The position numbers were made by a program, and so were the translations under genes. The notes under the pieces are model-generated. The model saw nothing but the letters and a program-made list of their open reading frames with translations. It did not search any database and was not told the DNA's origin. From the NCBI GenBank assembly GCA_958431225.1, contig OY288107.1, positions 1,205,501 through 1,269,500 on the forward strand: 64,000 nt of DNA. Direction: 5' to 3'. Shown piece by piece: positions 25,449-32,565 of the stretch (within the stretch, counting starts at the first letter, position 1; each line of letters begins with the position of its first letter). The DNA is from an uncultured Alphaproteobacteria bacterium (GTDB lineage: Bacteria > Pseudomonadota > Alphaproteobacteria > Puniceispirillales > UBA1172).

Positions 25449-26569
25449 TTCCGCCCTCCTTTTTGTATCAGGGCGCGCAGATAGGGGGGCAGGATTTTGG
25501 CTTGGCGCAACGCATCCGCCTCACCCCGAAGCATCAACAAATCCCCCCGCAACCCCATCAAATAAGGATACCACTCGCGCGCCAAAGGCGATTTCCACCG
25601 CCACAACAAAACGTCTAATGCGGTGAGCATTGCTTCAATAATGGCGTCCGTATCAGGCGGGGGGGCGGTTGCATCGGCAGAGGTGGCAGGATGCCAAAAA
25701 CAATTTTTTACTAAATCAAATTGCGGCGGCACCCCATGCGCGCGCAACACCGCCTCATACCGCGCCAAATCCGCCCCGGCATCCATCACCCCCAATAACA
25801 ATAAATCCGTCTCAATCATCCCCGTAGGATTCAACATCACCCCCCCGCAATTTTCAAGATTCGCGCGCCCTTCCCAAGCCCCAACAAAAAGCCGTCTTGG
25901 GCAATAATCATTAGCATAAAAATTATCCCAAACAACCACCGCATCAGAAGCAAACCCCGCCCGCACCAAAGCACTAGAAGCCAAATCAATTTCACGTGAA
26001 ACAATATTTTCCCCGCAATAAAAAACACCACCACCCTTATAGGCATCAACAAAACCGCGCAGATAATCAGGACTTTCCACCGCCAATTCATCCGCATAAA
26101 CGCGCGGCACCACCATAACCTCCCGCCCCAACCGCGCCGCTAGATTATGCGCAATCCGCCCATGCGCCGCCCCCTCATCCGCATCATTTTCCCCATCATT
26201 TTCAGGGGGCGGAATGTCATCCAACAGCAGGCACGGAACAACATGCGCCTCCCCCGCCAGCGCGCCCAATTTCCCCGCCAAAATATCCAAATCGCTTTCC
26301 CCAGAAGAATCAAAAGAAAAATCCAACCCCGGCGCCAACCCAGCAATGATACGAACCCTGTGGGCTTTGGCGGTATTGGTGAAAGTGCGCCAATTTTTCA
26401 ACCAATCCTGCGGGTAATCCGCGCGCCAGTGCAAGCGATGATATGGGTCATCTTTCGGGGCGTAAAAATAGGCGTTCATGCCGAGTTCCTGCAACCGCGC
26501 CAAAATCCGCGCGCGGTCATCAAACCCCAATAAACGCCCATAATAACCTTCAATATATCCCGTCAGCAT
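25445..26569 (-). CDS. GH84 beta-N-acetylglucosaminidase (O-GlcNAcase-like)
   Basis: A 374-residue protein matching the GH84 catalytic domain: YIEGYYGRLLGFDDR, NAYFYAPKDDPYHRLHWRADY, LAPGLDFSF, LLLDDIPP with the catalytic Asp pair, and VVWDNFYANDYCPRRLFVG, each lining up with human O-GlcNAcase. These enzymes use substrate-assisted catalysis through the N-acetyl group. It lacks a signal peptide and the eukaryotic extra domains, so it is cytosolic. Placed 3 bp after anmK, it may cleave GlcNAc from GlcNAc-anhydroMurNAc, the role usually filled by NagZ (GH3). That role is inference from context. Confidence 0.88.
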   Translation of the reverse strand: MLTGYIEGYYGRLLGFDDRARILARLQELGMNAYFYAPKDDPYHRLHWRADYPQDWLKNWRTFTNTAKAHRVRIIAGLAPGLDFSFDSSGESDLDILAGKLGALAGEAHVVPCLLLDDIPPPENDGENDADEGAAHGRIAHNLAARLGREVMVVPRVYADELAVESPDYLRGFVDAYKGGGVFYCGENIVSREIDLASSALVRAGFASDAVVVWDNFYANDYCPRRLFVGAWEGRANLENCGGVMLNPTGMIETDLLLLGVMDAGADLARYEAVLRAHGVPPQFDLVKNCFWHPATSADATAPPPDTDAIIEAMLTALDVLLWRWKSPLAREWYPYLMGLRGDLLMLRGEADALRQAKILPPYLRALIQKGGRK

Positions 26570-26572
26570 TTT

Positions 26573-27691
26573 TTACGCTCCTTTCGGATAAGCCATGCGC
26601 CCACCACCGCGCGGCGCATCAACGCCGGTGGTGGTTGGCAATGTCAATATCTTACCATAAAAAACCCGCACGCCAAGAAACGCCATCATCTCCGCCTCAA
26701 TAAAATCGCCGTCAAGCACATCAAGGCGTAGCGGACAATCAATATGATACTTAATGCGCTTGACCAGATGCGTGTTGCGCGCCCCGCCCCCCCAGATGAC
26801 CAGCTCGCGCGGGGGTTGCGGCAAGCGGGCTAGCGCATCGCGCAAGGTGATGGCACTAACCTCCGCCAGACTCGCCAGCGCATCCTCTAGGGGGAGGCGC
26901 GCCAATTTTTCCGGCATCAACATATTTTCCACTTCAAGGCGGTCAAGCGATTTCGGCGGCGGCAACGCATACCATTCATGCGCCAAAACCGCATCCAAAT
27001 ATTCGGTGTTAATGCGCCCACTTGCCGCCAATGCGCCATCGCGGTCAAAATCCGCCCCCCCATGCGTTTGCATGAGCCTATCCATCATGGCATTGCCGGG
27101 CCCGCTATCACAGCCGATAAGCGTATCCGCCCCATCGGTGCCAATAAAAGTCATGTTGGTGATGCCGCCGATATTGGCAATAGCTAGGGGCGGGTTGAAG
27201 CCGATATGCTGCATCAGCGCGCGGTGAAAAATCGGTGCCAAAGGCGCGCCCTCACCGCCATGCGCAAGATCGTTTTGGCGGAATTGATGCGCCACCGGCA
27301 GGTTGGTTTGCTCAGCGAGACTTTGCGCGCATCCCAACTGCACCGAATATTTTTGGCGCGGGGCATGCAACACCGTCTGCCCATGAAAGCCGATGAGATC
27401 AATTTTTTCGCCGTATGCGCTTAACATTTCCAGCACTAATTCCGTATGGCGCGCGGCGATGCGGCTTTCAAGACCGGCGCGGAAATCGGCATCTTCTAGG
27501 CGTTCAGGGTGGCGCATCACCGCAAAAATATCGCGGCGCGTGGTGTCATCCCATTTATGGCTGCGATGGATATTTTCGCGCGTAAGCGTCTCGCCATCGG
27601 TTTTGATAATCGCACCATCAATGGCATCAACACTAGTGCCAGACATGAGTCCAATAGCGGTCAGGGTGTTTTGCGTTGTCGGTTTTGTCAT
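26573..27691 (-). CDS. anmK: Anhydro-N-acetylmuramic acid kinase
   Basis: AnmK converts 1,6-anhydro-MurNAc to MurNAc 6-phosphate with ATP during cell-wall recycling. Motifs: GLMSGTSVDAIDGA (ATP/phosphate loop), GFHGQTVLHAP, GCDSGPGNAMMD and WGGGARNTHL. The ATG at 27691 (MTKPTTQ) gives 372 residues, the normal length; an upstream ATG at 27730 adds 13 residues of non-family sequence. The product is the substrate of the divergent murQ. Confidence 0.92.
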   Translation of the reverse strand: MTKPTTQNTLTAIGLMSGTSVDAIDGAIIKTDGETLTRENIHRSHKWDDTTRRDIFAVMRHPERLEDADFRAGLESRIAARHTELVLEMLSAYGEKIDLIGFHGQTVLHAPRQKYSVQLGCAQSLAEQTNLPVAHQFRQNDLAHGGEGAPLAPIFHRALMQHIGFNPPLAIANIGGITNMTFIGTDGADTLIGCDSGPGNAMMDRLMQTHGGADFDRDGALAASGRINTEYLDAVLAHEWYALPPPKSLDRLEVENMLMPEKLARLPLEDALASLAEVSAITLRDALARLPQPPRELVIWGGGARNTHLVKRIKYHIDCPLRLDVLDGDFIEAEMMAFLGVRVFYGKILTLPTTTGVDAPRGGGRMAYPKGA

Positions 27692-27739
27692 GGGTCTTGC
27701 GGGGTTGTGATATGCGGTTGTGCGTGGCATGATAGCACA

Positions 27740-28540
27740 ATGAGCGAGAAATTACCTAACCCATCTACCCCCCCATCTACGGAAGATGTGCCGCGTGCGG
27801 AAATTTGGCTTGATGCGCTTGATGATGCGGCGGCATTGCGGGTGATGTTGGCGAGTCAAGGCGCGGCGGCAGGGGCGGTGGAATCTGCGTTGGATGCTAT
27901 TGGTGCGGGGGTTGCGGCGGTGGCGGCACGGCTTGCGGGCAGCGCAAATGGGCGGCTGATTTATGCGGGGGCTGGGACTTCGGCGCGGATTGGTGTGCAG
28001 GATGGGGTGGAATTGCCGCCGACTTTTGGCTGGGATGCGGCGCGTTTAGGCTATCTCATCGCCGGCGGTGCCGGGGCGTTGATGCAGGCGGTGGAAGGGG
28101 CGGAAGATAATGCGGATGCCGCCGCGCGTGATGTTGCCGCGTTGGGGGTGCATGCGGATGATGTCGTTATCGGCATCGCCGCTAGCGGGCGCACGCCTTA
28201 TACGATTGGTGTGCTTACGGCGGCGCGGGGGGCGGGGGCTTTGACGATTGGCATGGCGAATAATCGTGCGACGCCTTTATTGGCGGCGGCAGAGGTGGCG
28301 ATTTTGCTGGAAACTGGCGGCGAGGTGTTGGCGGGTTCAACGCGCCTCAAAGCGGCAACGGCGCAGAAAATTGCCATCAATATGCTTTCCACTTTGGTGA
28401 TGACGCGGTTGGGGCGGGTGCAGAATGGGCTGATGGTAGCGATGCGCCCTAGCAATGCCAAACTCAAAGCGCGTAAGTCGCATATTGATAGGTTACTTGG
28501 GGGCGGGGGCGGGAATATGGCGGGTGGCGCGGATGGTTAG
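27740..28540 (+). CDS. murQ: N-acetylmuramic acid 6-phosphate etherase
   Basis: MurQ removes the lactyl ether from MurNAc 6-phosphate to give GlcNAc 6-phosphate. The SIS domain shows IYAGAGTSARIGVQ, the catalytic glutamate in VELPPTFGW, GIAASGRTPYT and RLGRVQNGLMVAMRPSNAKL. At 266 residues it is about 30 short of typical MurQ and lacks the C-terminal helical tail, ending in a Gly-rich segment. Its last 48 bp overlap the 3' end of ampG on the other strand. ATG 27740 is the first start that fits the family; an earlier frame would run back into anmK. Confidence 0.9.
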   Translation: MSEKLPNPSTPPSTEDVPRAEIWLDALDDAAALRVMLASQGAAAGAVESALDAIGAGVAAVAARLAGSANGRLIYAGAGTSARIGVQDGVELPPTFGWDAARLGYLIAGGAGALMQAVEGAEDNADAAARDVAALGVHADDVVIGIAASGRTPYTIGVLTAARGAGALTIGMANNRATPLLAAAEVAILLETGGEVLAGSTRLKAATAQKIAINMLSTLVMTRLGRVQNGLMVAMRPSNAKLKARKSHIDRLLGGGGGNMAGGADG

Positions 28541-30013
28541 GTAGATGACCGGCACACCCAACAGCGCGGTGATGGTGAAAAACCACGAATAGCCGACGCC
28601 TTCGACAATGCTCCCCCCATAGCCGCCTAGGGCTTTGGGGAATAGCGTCATGATTGAAGTGAAAATCGCAAACTGCACGGCGGTGAAAGACGTGTTGGTG
28701 AGGCTCGACAGAAAGGCGATAAAACCCGCCGTGGCAAACCCTGCTGCCAGATTATCGGCACTCACCACCAGATACATCATATTGAGTTCCGCACCAATTT
28801 GCGCCAACATGACGAAAAGCAGATTGGTTAGTGCCGACAGCACCGCCCCCCAAAATAACACCGCCATAACACCAATTCTGGTAATAAGAATGCCCCCAAA
28901 AAACCCGCCAGCGATGCTGATGGCAACGCCGTAGGTTTTGACGGCGGTGGCGATTTGCTCTTTGGTGAAACCTAAATCTTGATAAAAAAGATTGGACATA
29001 ACCCCCAACACAATATCAGAAATACGATAAAGCCCAATCAGGCACAGCAACAACCACGCCGCCCCCATGCCATAACGCCCGAACAAATCGCGCACCGGCG
29101 TCACCCATAAATCTGCGACGCTACGTTCGGCATTGAAAATATAACGCGCACCAAAAAAACCTAGCCCCAATGCTATAATGAGAGCCAAAATCAGGCGTAG
29201 TGCCGTGCCTAAAACCGCGACAATATAGCCGTCAATGGCAAGGTAGGTTTGCACCGATGCGATGACCCCGCCCATGAATCTATAGCACAGCACGAAACCG
29301 ATGATGCTGATCAAAAAAACGCCTATCAATTTGAGATTATCCATGCGCGTTCGTGTGTGTTGGCTGGTGTCGGTGGATGCTGGCTCGCTTGCCAATAAAG
29401 TTGCCAAGACGCCAATCCCCATCAATCCTGCCATCATCCTATAGGCGTTTGACCAAGCCTGATAATGATAATTATCAATGCTTGAGCCGTAATAGGCGGC
29501 GAGGTAAAGCGCACCCGCCCCGGCGACAATCAAGCCGATGCGATACCCCGCCACATAAAGCGATGATAGGATGCCTTGCCATTCAGGCGGGGCGCATTCT
29601 ATGCGGAAAGTATCTATACAAATATCTTGGGTCGCCGAGGCAAAACCCAACATCACCGCCGCCCATGCCATCAGCACCAATGCGCCGCTGTCCGCGCTCG
29701 GATCTATGCTCGCCATTAGTAAAATCGCGCCGATGGTTAGCAGTTGTGCCAGCAGCAGCCAGCTCCGCCGCCGTCCTAATAACCGCCGCAGAATCGGCAC
29801 GGGCAGTTGGTCAATTAGGGGTGCCCAGACGAATTTGAACGAATAGCCTAGTGCCGCCCAGCTAAACATGGTCACTGCGGATTTATTAACCCCTGCCTCA
29901 TTGAGCCATAGCGACAGGGACGAAAAAATGAGCAATATCGGCAAGCCTGCGGAAAACCCTAACAAAAATATCAGCCCGGCATTTTTATACATTATATAAT
30001 TAGCGCGCGTCAT
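28493..30013 (-). CDS. ampG: AmpG-family muropeptide permease
   Basis: An MFS-type inner-membrane transporter, 506 residues with about 12-14 helices, expected to import GlcNAc-anhydroMurNAc peptides. AmpG-like features are LGFSAGLPILLIFSSLSLWLNE at the N-terminus, then LGYSFKFVWAPLIDQ, LGRRRSWLLLAQ and FASATQDICIDTFRIE. ATG 30013 overlaps the NlpC/P60 stop (TGATG). It joins the recycling genes on both sides. Confidence 0.9.
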   Translation of the reverse strand: MTRANYIMYKNAGLIFLLGFSAGLPILLIFSSLSLWLNEAGVNKSAVTMFSWAALGYSFKFVWAPLIDQLPVPILRRLLGRRRSWLLLAQLLTIGAILLMASIDPSADSGALVLMAWAAVMLGFASATQDICIDTFRIECAPPEWQGILSSLYVAGYRIGLIVAGAGALYLAAYYGSSIDNYHYQAWSNAYRMMAGLMGIGVLATLLASEPASTDTSQHTRTRMDNLKLIGVFLISIIGFVLCYRFMGGVIASVQTYLAIDGYIVAVLGTALRLILALIIALGLGFFGARYIFNAERSVADLWVTPVRDLFGRYGMGAAWLLLCLIGLYRISDIVLGVMSNLFYQDLGFTKEQIATAVKTYGVAISIAGGFFGGILITRIGVMAVLFWGAVLSALTNLLFVMLAQIGAELNMMYLVVSADNLAAGFATAGFIAFLSSLTNTSFTAVQFAIFTSIMTLFPKALGGYGGSIVEGVGYSWFFTITALLGVPVIYLTIRATRHIPAPAPK

Positions 30014-30825
30014 CAAGCACCTGCCATTCTTGCCATGCGTGTGATGGCGCCTTCGGTTTTTTGGATACGTGTGCGCGCATCGCTAAGCGCCTCGCTTGCT
30101 ACCATGCCGTGCCAGGCATTTGCATGGAGTAGGCGTTCTGCATCCTGCATGATGCCGACATGCCCGCGCCAGAAAATTAAATCCCCGCGTTTTAACGCCG
30201 CGCCCTCGGGTAGGGTTGCGCCGAGGGTGCGGAATTGGTCGCCGCTATTGCGTGGTGCCGTCATCCCTCCCGCCATCAATGCCAGCTGCACCAGTGCCGA
30301 GCAATCCATGCCGATACTATCACGCCCCCCCCAACGATACGGCACGCCTAAAAATTGTTCGGCGCATTGCACCCAATCGGCAAATTGTGCATCAAGGGGG
30401 GCATCAAGCGGGGCGGTGTGGCGTGCCGGGATATAGCCCCTGCCGCCACCTACATTCCCATTCCCATCCCCATTCCCATCCCTATTCCCAAGCGCGATTT
30501 CTGCGACGCCATCCGCCGTCCCCGCCACTGCGACTAGCGCACCGAAGGGTAAATAGCCTAGGTTTGGCGTTTTGATATCCTTGCCACTAGTGATGAGGGC
30601 GCGCACGACATTGATGCGGTGGGTTGGCTTTGGCAGCTGCCCCAAAGTACATTTTTCCAGCCATGCTTCGTAGCCATCGGTTTCAAGACGCGCCCGCACC
30701 CAATCGCCTTTTTCTTCTAAAATTGATACTTCCTCGCCGAATAGCGCCTCGGTTTCAAGTCCGCTTTGGTGGCTTGGTTTGGTGCGCATCGGGGCGGCGG
30801 GGCGGATGATTTGATAGCTAGTCAT
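30013..30825 (-). CDS. NlpC/P60 family cell-wall peptidase with SH3 domain
   Basis: A 270-residue endopeptidase-like protein. An N-terminal bacterial SH3 domain (about residues 10-60, MRTKPSHQSG...GDWVRARL) precedes a C-terminal NlpC/P60 domain with catalytic Cys in GMDCSALVQLAL, His in RGHVGIM and the third residue in LHANAWHGM. No signal peptide is visible, so it probably trims imported muropeptides between gamma-D-Glu and the diamino acid. A linker at about residues 112-128 (NRDGNGDGNGN) is encoded by a hexanucleotide repeat. The ATG at 30825 overlaps the amidase stop by 4 bp. Confidence 0.88.
   Translation of the reverse strand: MTSYQIIRPAAPMRTKPSHQSGLETEALFGEEVSILEEKGDWVRARLETDGYEAWLEKCTLGQLPKPTHRINVVRALITSGKDIKTPNLGYLPFGALVAVAGTADGVAEIALGNRDGNGDGNGNVGGGRGYIPARHTAPLDAPLDAQFADWVQCAEQFLGVPYRWGGRDSIGMDCSALVQLALMAGGMTAPRNSGDQFRTLGATLPEGAALKRGDLIFWRGHVGIMQDAERLLHANAWHGMVASEALSDARTRIQKTEGAITRMARMAGA
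30454..30489. repeat. Hexanucleotide repeat in the NlpC/P60 gene
   Basis: Six near-identical units of ATTCCC/ATCCCC (plus strand) in tandem encode the Asn/Gly/Asp-rich linker. Units are multiples of three, so slippage would change linker length without breaking the frame. Confidence 0.75.
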
Positions 30826-31229
30826 GGCGTAATCCCCCGCGCCACGCACCATGCGGCGACATCAAAATTGGGGCAGGTTTTTTCGGTATTATCAAAATCG
30901 CAATGCCCGCAAATTTTCGCGCGGGGGTAGCGGGCGTGCCAATCGCGCAATAGGTTTTCTAGCGTTGCCATCTGTGCGTCCGCGAAACTTTCACGCCCAA
31001 TTAAACAGACGCCTAGGCTTTCTTCGTTGTGGTCATAGACATGCGCGCCGACCCAATAATGCGGGCGTCCGGGTTCTAATGTGCCGTCCTGACAAATCAC
31101 CGCATGATAGCCGATGCCGTGCCAGCCAAAACCTAAATGCATGGCGTGGATATCCGTGGCGGTCAAATCAGCATCTGTGTCCGAACAATGGACGACGAGA
31201 TAGCGAATCTTTTGCGGGTCTAACAGCAT
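30822..31229 (-). CDS. N-acetylmuramoyl-L-alanine amidase (T7 lysozyme/AmpD type)
   Basis: A 135-residue zinc amidase that cuts the bond between MurNAc and L-Ala. Ligand positions: His in YLVVHCSDTD, and His and Cys in CGHCDFDNTEKTCPNFD, the same arrangement as phage T7 lysozyme; GIGYHAVICQDG is the fold's middle motif. No signal peptide. It leads the amidase, NlpC/P60, ampG operon, so a cytosolic recycling role like AmpD is likely, possibly with phage ancestry. Confidence 0.9.
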   Translation of the reverse strand: MLLDPQKIRYLVVHCSDTDADLTATDIHAMHLGFGWHGIGYHAVICQDGTLEPGRPHYWVGAHVYDHNEESLGVCLIGRESFADAQMATLENLLRDWHARYPRAKICGHCDFDNTEKTCPNFDVAAWCVARGITP

Positions 31230-31294
31230 GATTTAATCCATAAGAGGCGGCGGTTGTTGCGTCTTCCCCCCTAATATAATACTCTAATATAACC

Positions 31295-31300
31295 TATAAT
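31295..31300 (+). promoter_or_regulatory. -10 element candidate upstream of the HAD gene
   Basis: A perfect TATAAT lies about 40 bp before the HAD start in the short divergent gap after the amidase gene; similar AATATAAT and TAATAT runs lie at 31273-31290. No matching -35 box is clear. Confidence 0.3.
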
Positions 31301-31336
31301 GGTTAGGTTTCGCAATGTTATGTTTTGGGGGGTGTT

Positions 31337-32008
31337 TTGGCGGCGGTTTTATCCAAATTTCCTGATGCGGTTTTGTTTGATATGGATGGGCTATTGATTG
31401 ATAGCGAGCGTGTTTCGGCGGCGACGTATCGGCAGGTCTGTGCGCGTTATGATGCGGCAAGTGCTAGTGATGCCTACGCGCAATTAATCGGGCGCGACCA
31501 AGATGAACAGCGCGAAATTTTTGAGGAGATTCTACCGCCCCACGTGGATTTAGCGCGGTTTGATGCCGCATGGCGCGCGGCGTTTTGGGATGCTTTGGCG
31601 GATGAGGTGCCGTTAAAACCTGATGCCGATGCGCTTTGTCGGTGGCTCAACGGGCGGGGGGTGGCTTTGGTGGTGGCGACTTCAACCCTGACCGAAAAGG
31701 CGGAAGCGCTTTTACAACGTGCGGGGCTTTTGGCGTATTTTTGCGGGGTGGTTGGGGGCGACCAAGTGGCGCGAGGGAAACCGGCGCCGGATTTATATTT
31801 GGCGGCGGCGGCGGCGGCGGGGGTTCTGCCAAGCGATGCGCTGGCTTTTGAAGATACGACCCAAGGCGTGATGGCGGCAAGCGCGGCGGGGGTGGCAGTG
31901 GTGCAGATTCCTGATGTGATGCCGGCGGATGCGGAAAGTCGCCGTGCGGCACTTTTGGTGGCGGACAGCCTTGGCGATGCCGCCGCGCATCTGGGTTGGC
32001 AGATTTAG
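31337..32008 (+). CDS. HAD-superfamily hydrolase (beta-phosphoglucomutase/phosphatase type)
   Basis: A 223-residue HAD subfamily I protein: nucleophile motif LFDMDGLLIDSE, motif II in VVATSTLTEK, lysine in GKPAPDLYLAAAAAAGV, and acidic motif FEDTTQGVMAA. Substrates of this group are phosphosugars or related phosphate esters. No ATG fits; TTG 31337 follows a G-rich ribosome-site-like run and TTG 31325 is the alternative. Its TAG shares bases with the stop of soxG on the opposite strand. Confidence 0.85.
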   Translation: MAAVLSKFPDAVLFDMDGLLIDSERVSAATYRQVCARYDAASASDAYAQLIGRDQDEQREIFEEILPPHVDLARFDAAWRAAFWDALADEVPLKPDADALCRWLNGRGVALVVATSTLTEKAEALLQRAGLLAYFCGVVGGDQVARGKPAPDLYLAAAAAAGVLPSDALAFEDTTQGVMAASAAGVAVVQIPDVMPADAESRRAALLVADSLGDAAAHLGWQI

Positions 32009-32565
32009 GGATTTTTGATAATTGCGCCGATGCTGTGGGCGCAGCTTGCGGCGGAGGAATGCGGGGTTAGTAGGACGAAATGGTCGGTGCGGGCGGGGAG
32101 GCGCATGATGATGGTGCTGATATGGTCAATGGCGGTGCGGGCTACCGATAAGGGCGGGAAGGTGGCGGCCCCCGTGTCTATGGCGCATAGGCGTTCTAGG
32201 ATGGGCGCGCAAGTTTTGCCGCTTATTTCTAAACGCGCCCAAGCGTCGCTTTGGTCGGTGATGCTGGCGCTGGTGCTACAATGTTTTTGGGCGGTGGCGA
32301 TGAGGGTTTCGGGCGCGGTTTTTTGGCAGATGAAGACCTGGTCGCGGGCGGCGGCGATGATATGTCCGTTGGCGATTTCTACCGCGCGTGTGGGGGCGGG
32401 GAGGCTGGCATGAAAACCGCTATTGATGTCGGCGTTGAGGCGTGTTTGCATGCCTTTGCGCGTGGCTAACGATGCGATGGCGTAGCCACCTACATAGAGG
32501 CATTTTATGCCATTCGCATTGATGGCGAAGCCGTCTAGGGGGGATGATGGTTTCAATTTAACCAT
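32005..32565 (-). CDS. soxG: Sarcosine oxidase gamma subunit
   Basis: The 186-residue gamma subunit of heterotetrameric sarcosine oxidase, recognised by position at the end of soxBDAG and by the family-like C-terminal half (RTAIDHISTIIMRL). It starts on ATG 32565 (MVKLKPSSPL), overlapping the soxA stop by 8 bp. A longer in-frame reading into soxA is a shadow. Gamma subunits are poorly conserved, so the call leans on context. Confidence 0.82.
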   Translation of the reverse strand: MVKLKPSSPLDGFAINANGIKCLYVGGYAIASLATRKGMQTRLNADINSGFHASLPAPTRAVEIANGHIIAAARDQVFICQKTAPETLIATAQKHCSTSASITDQSDAWARLEISGKTCAPILERLCAIDTGAATFPPLSVARTAIDHISTIIMRLPARTDHFVLLTPHSSAASCAHSIGAIIKNP

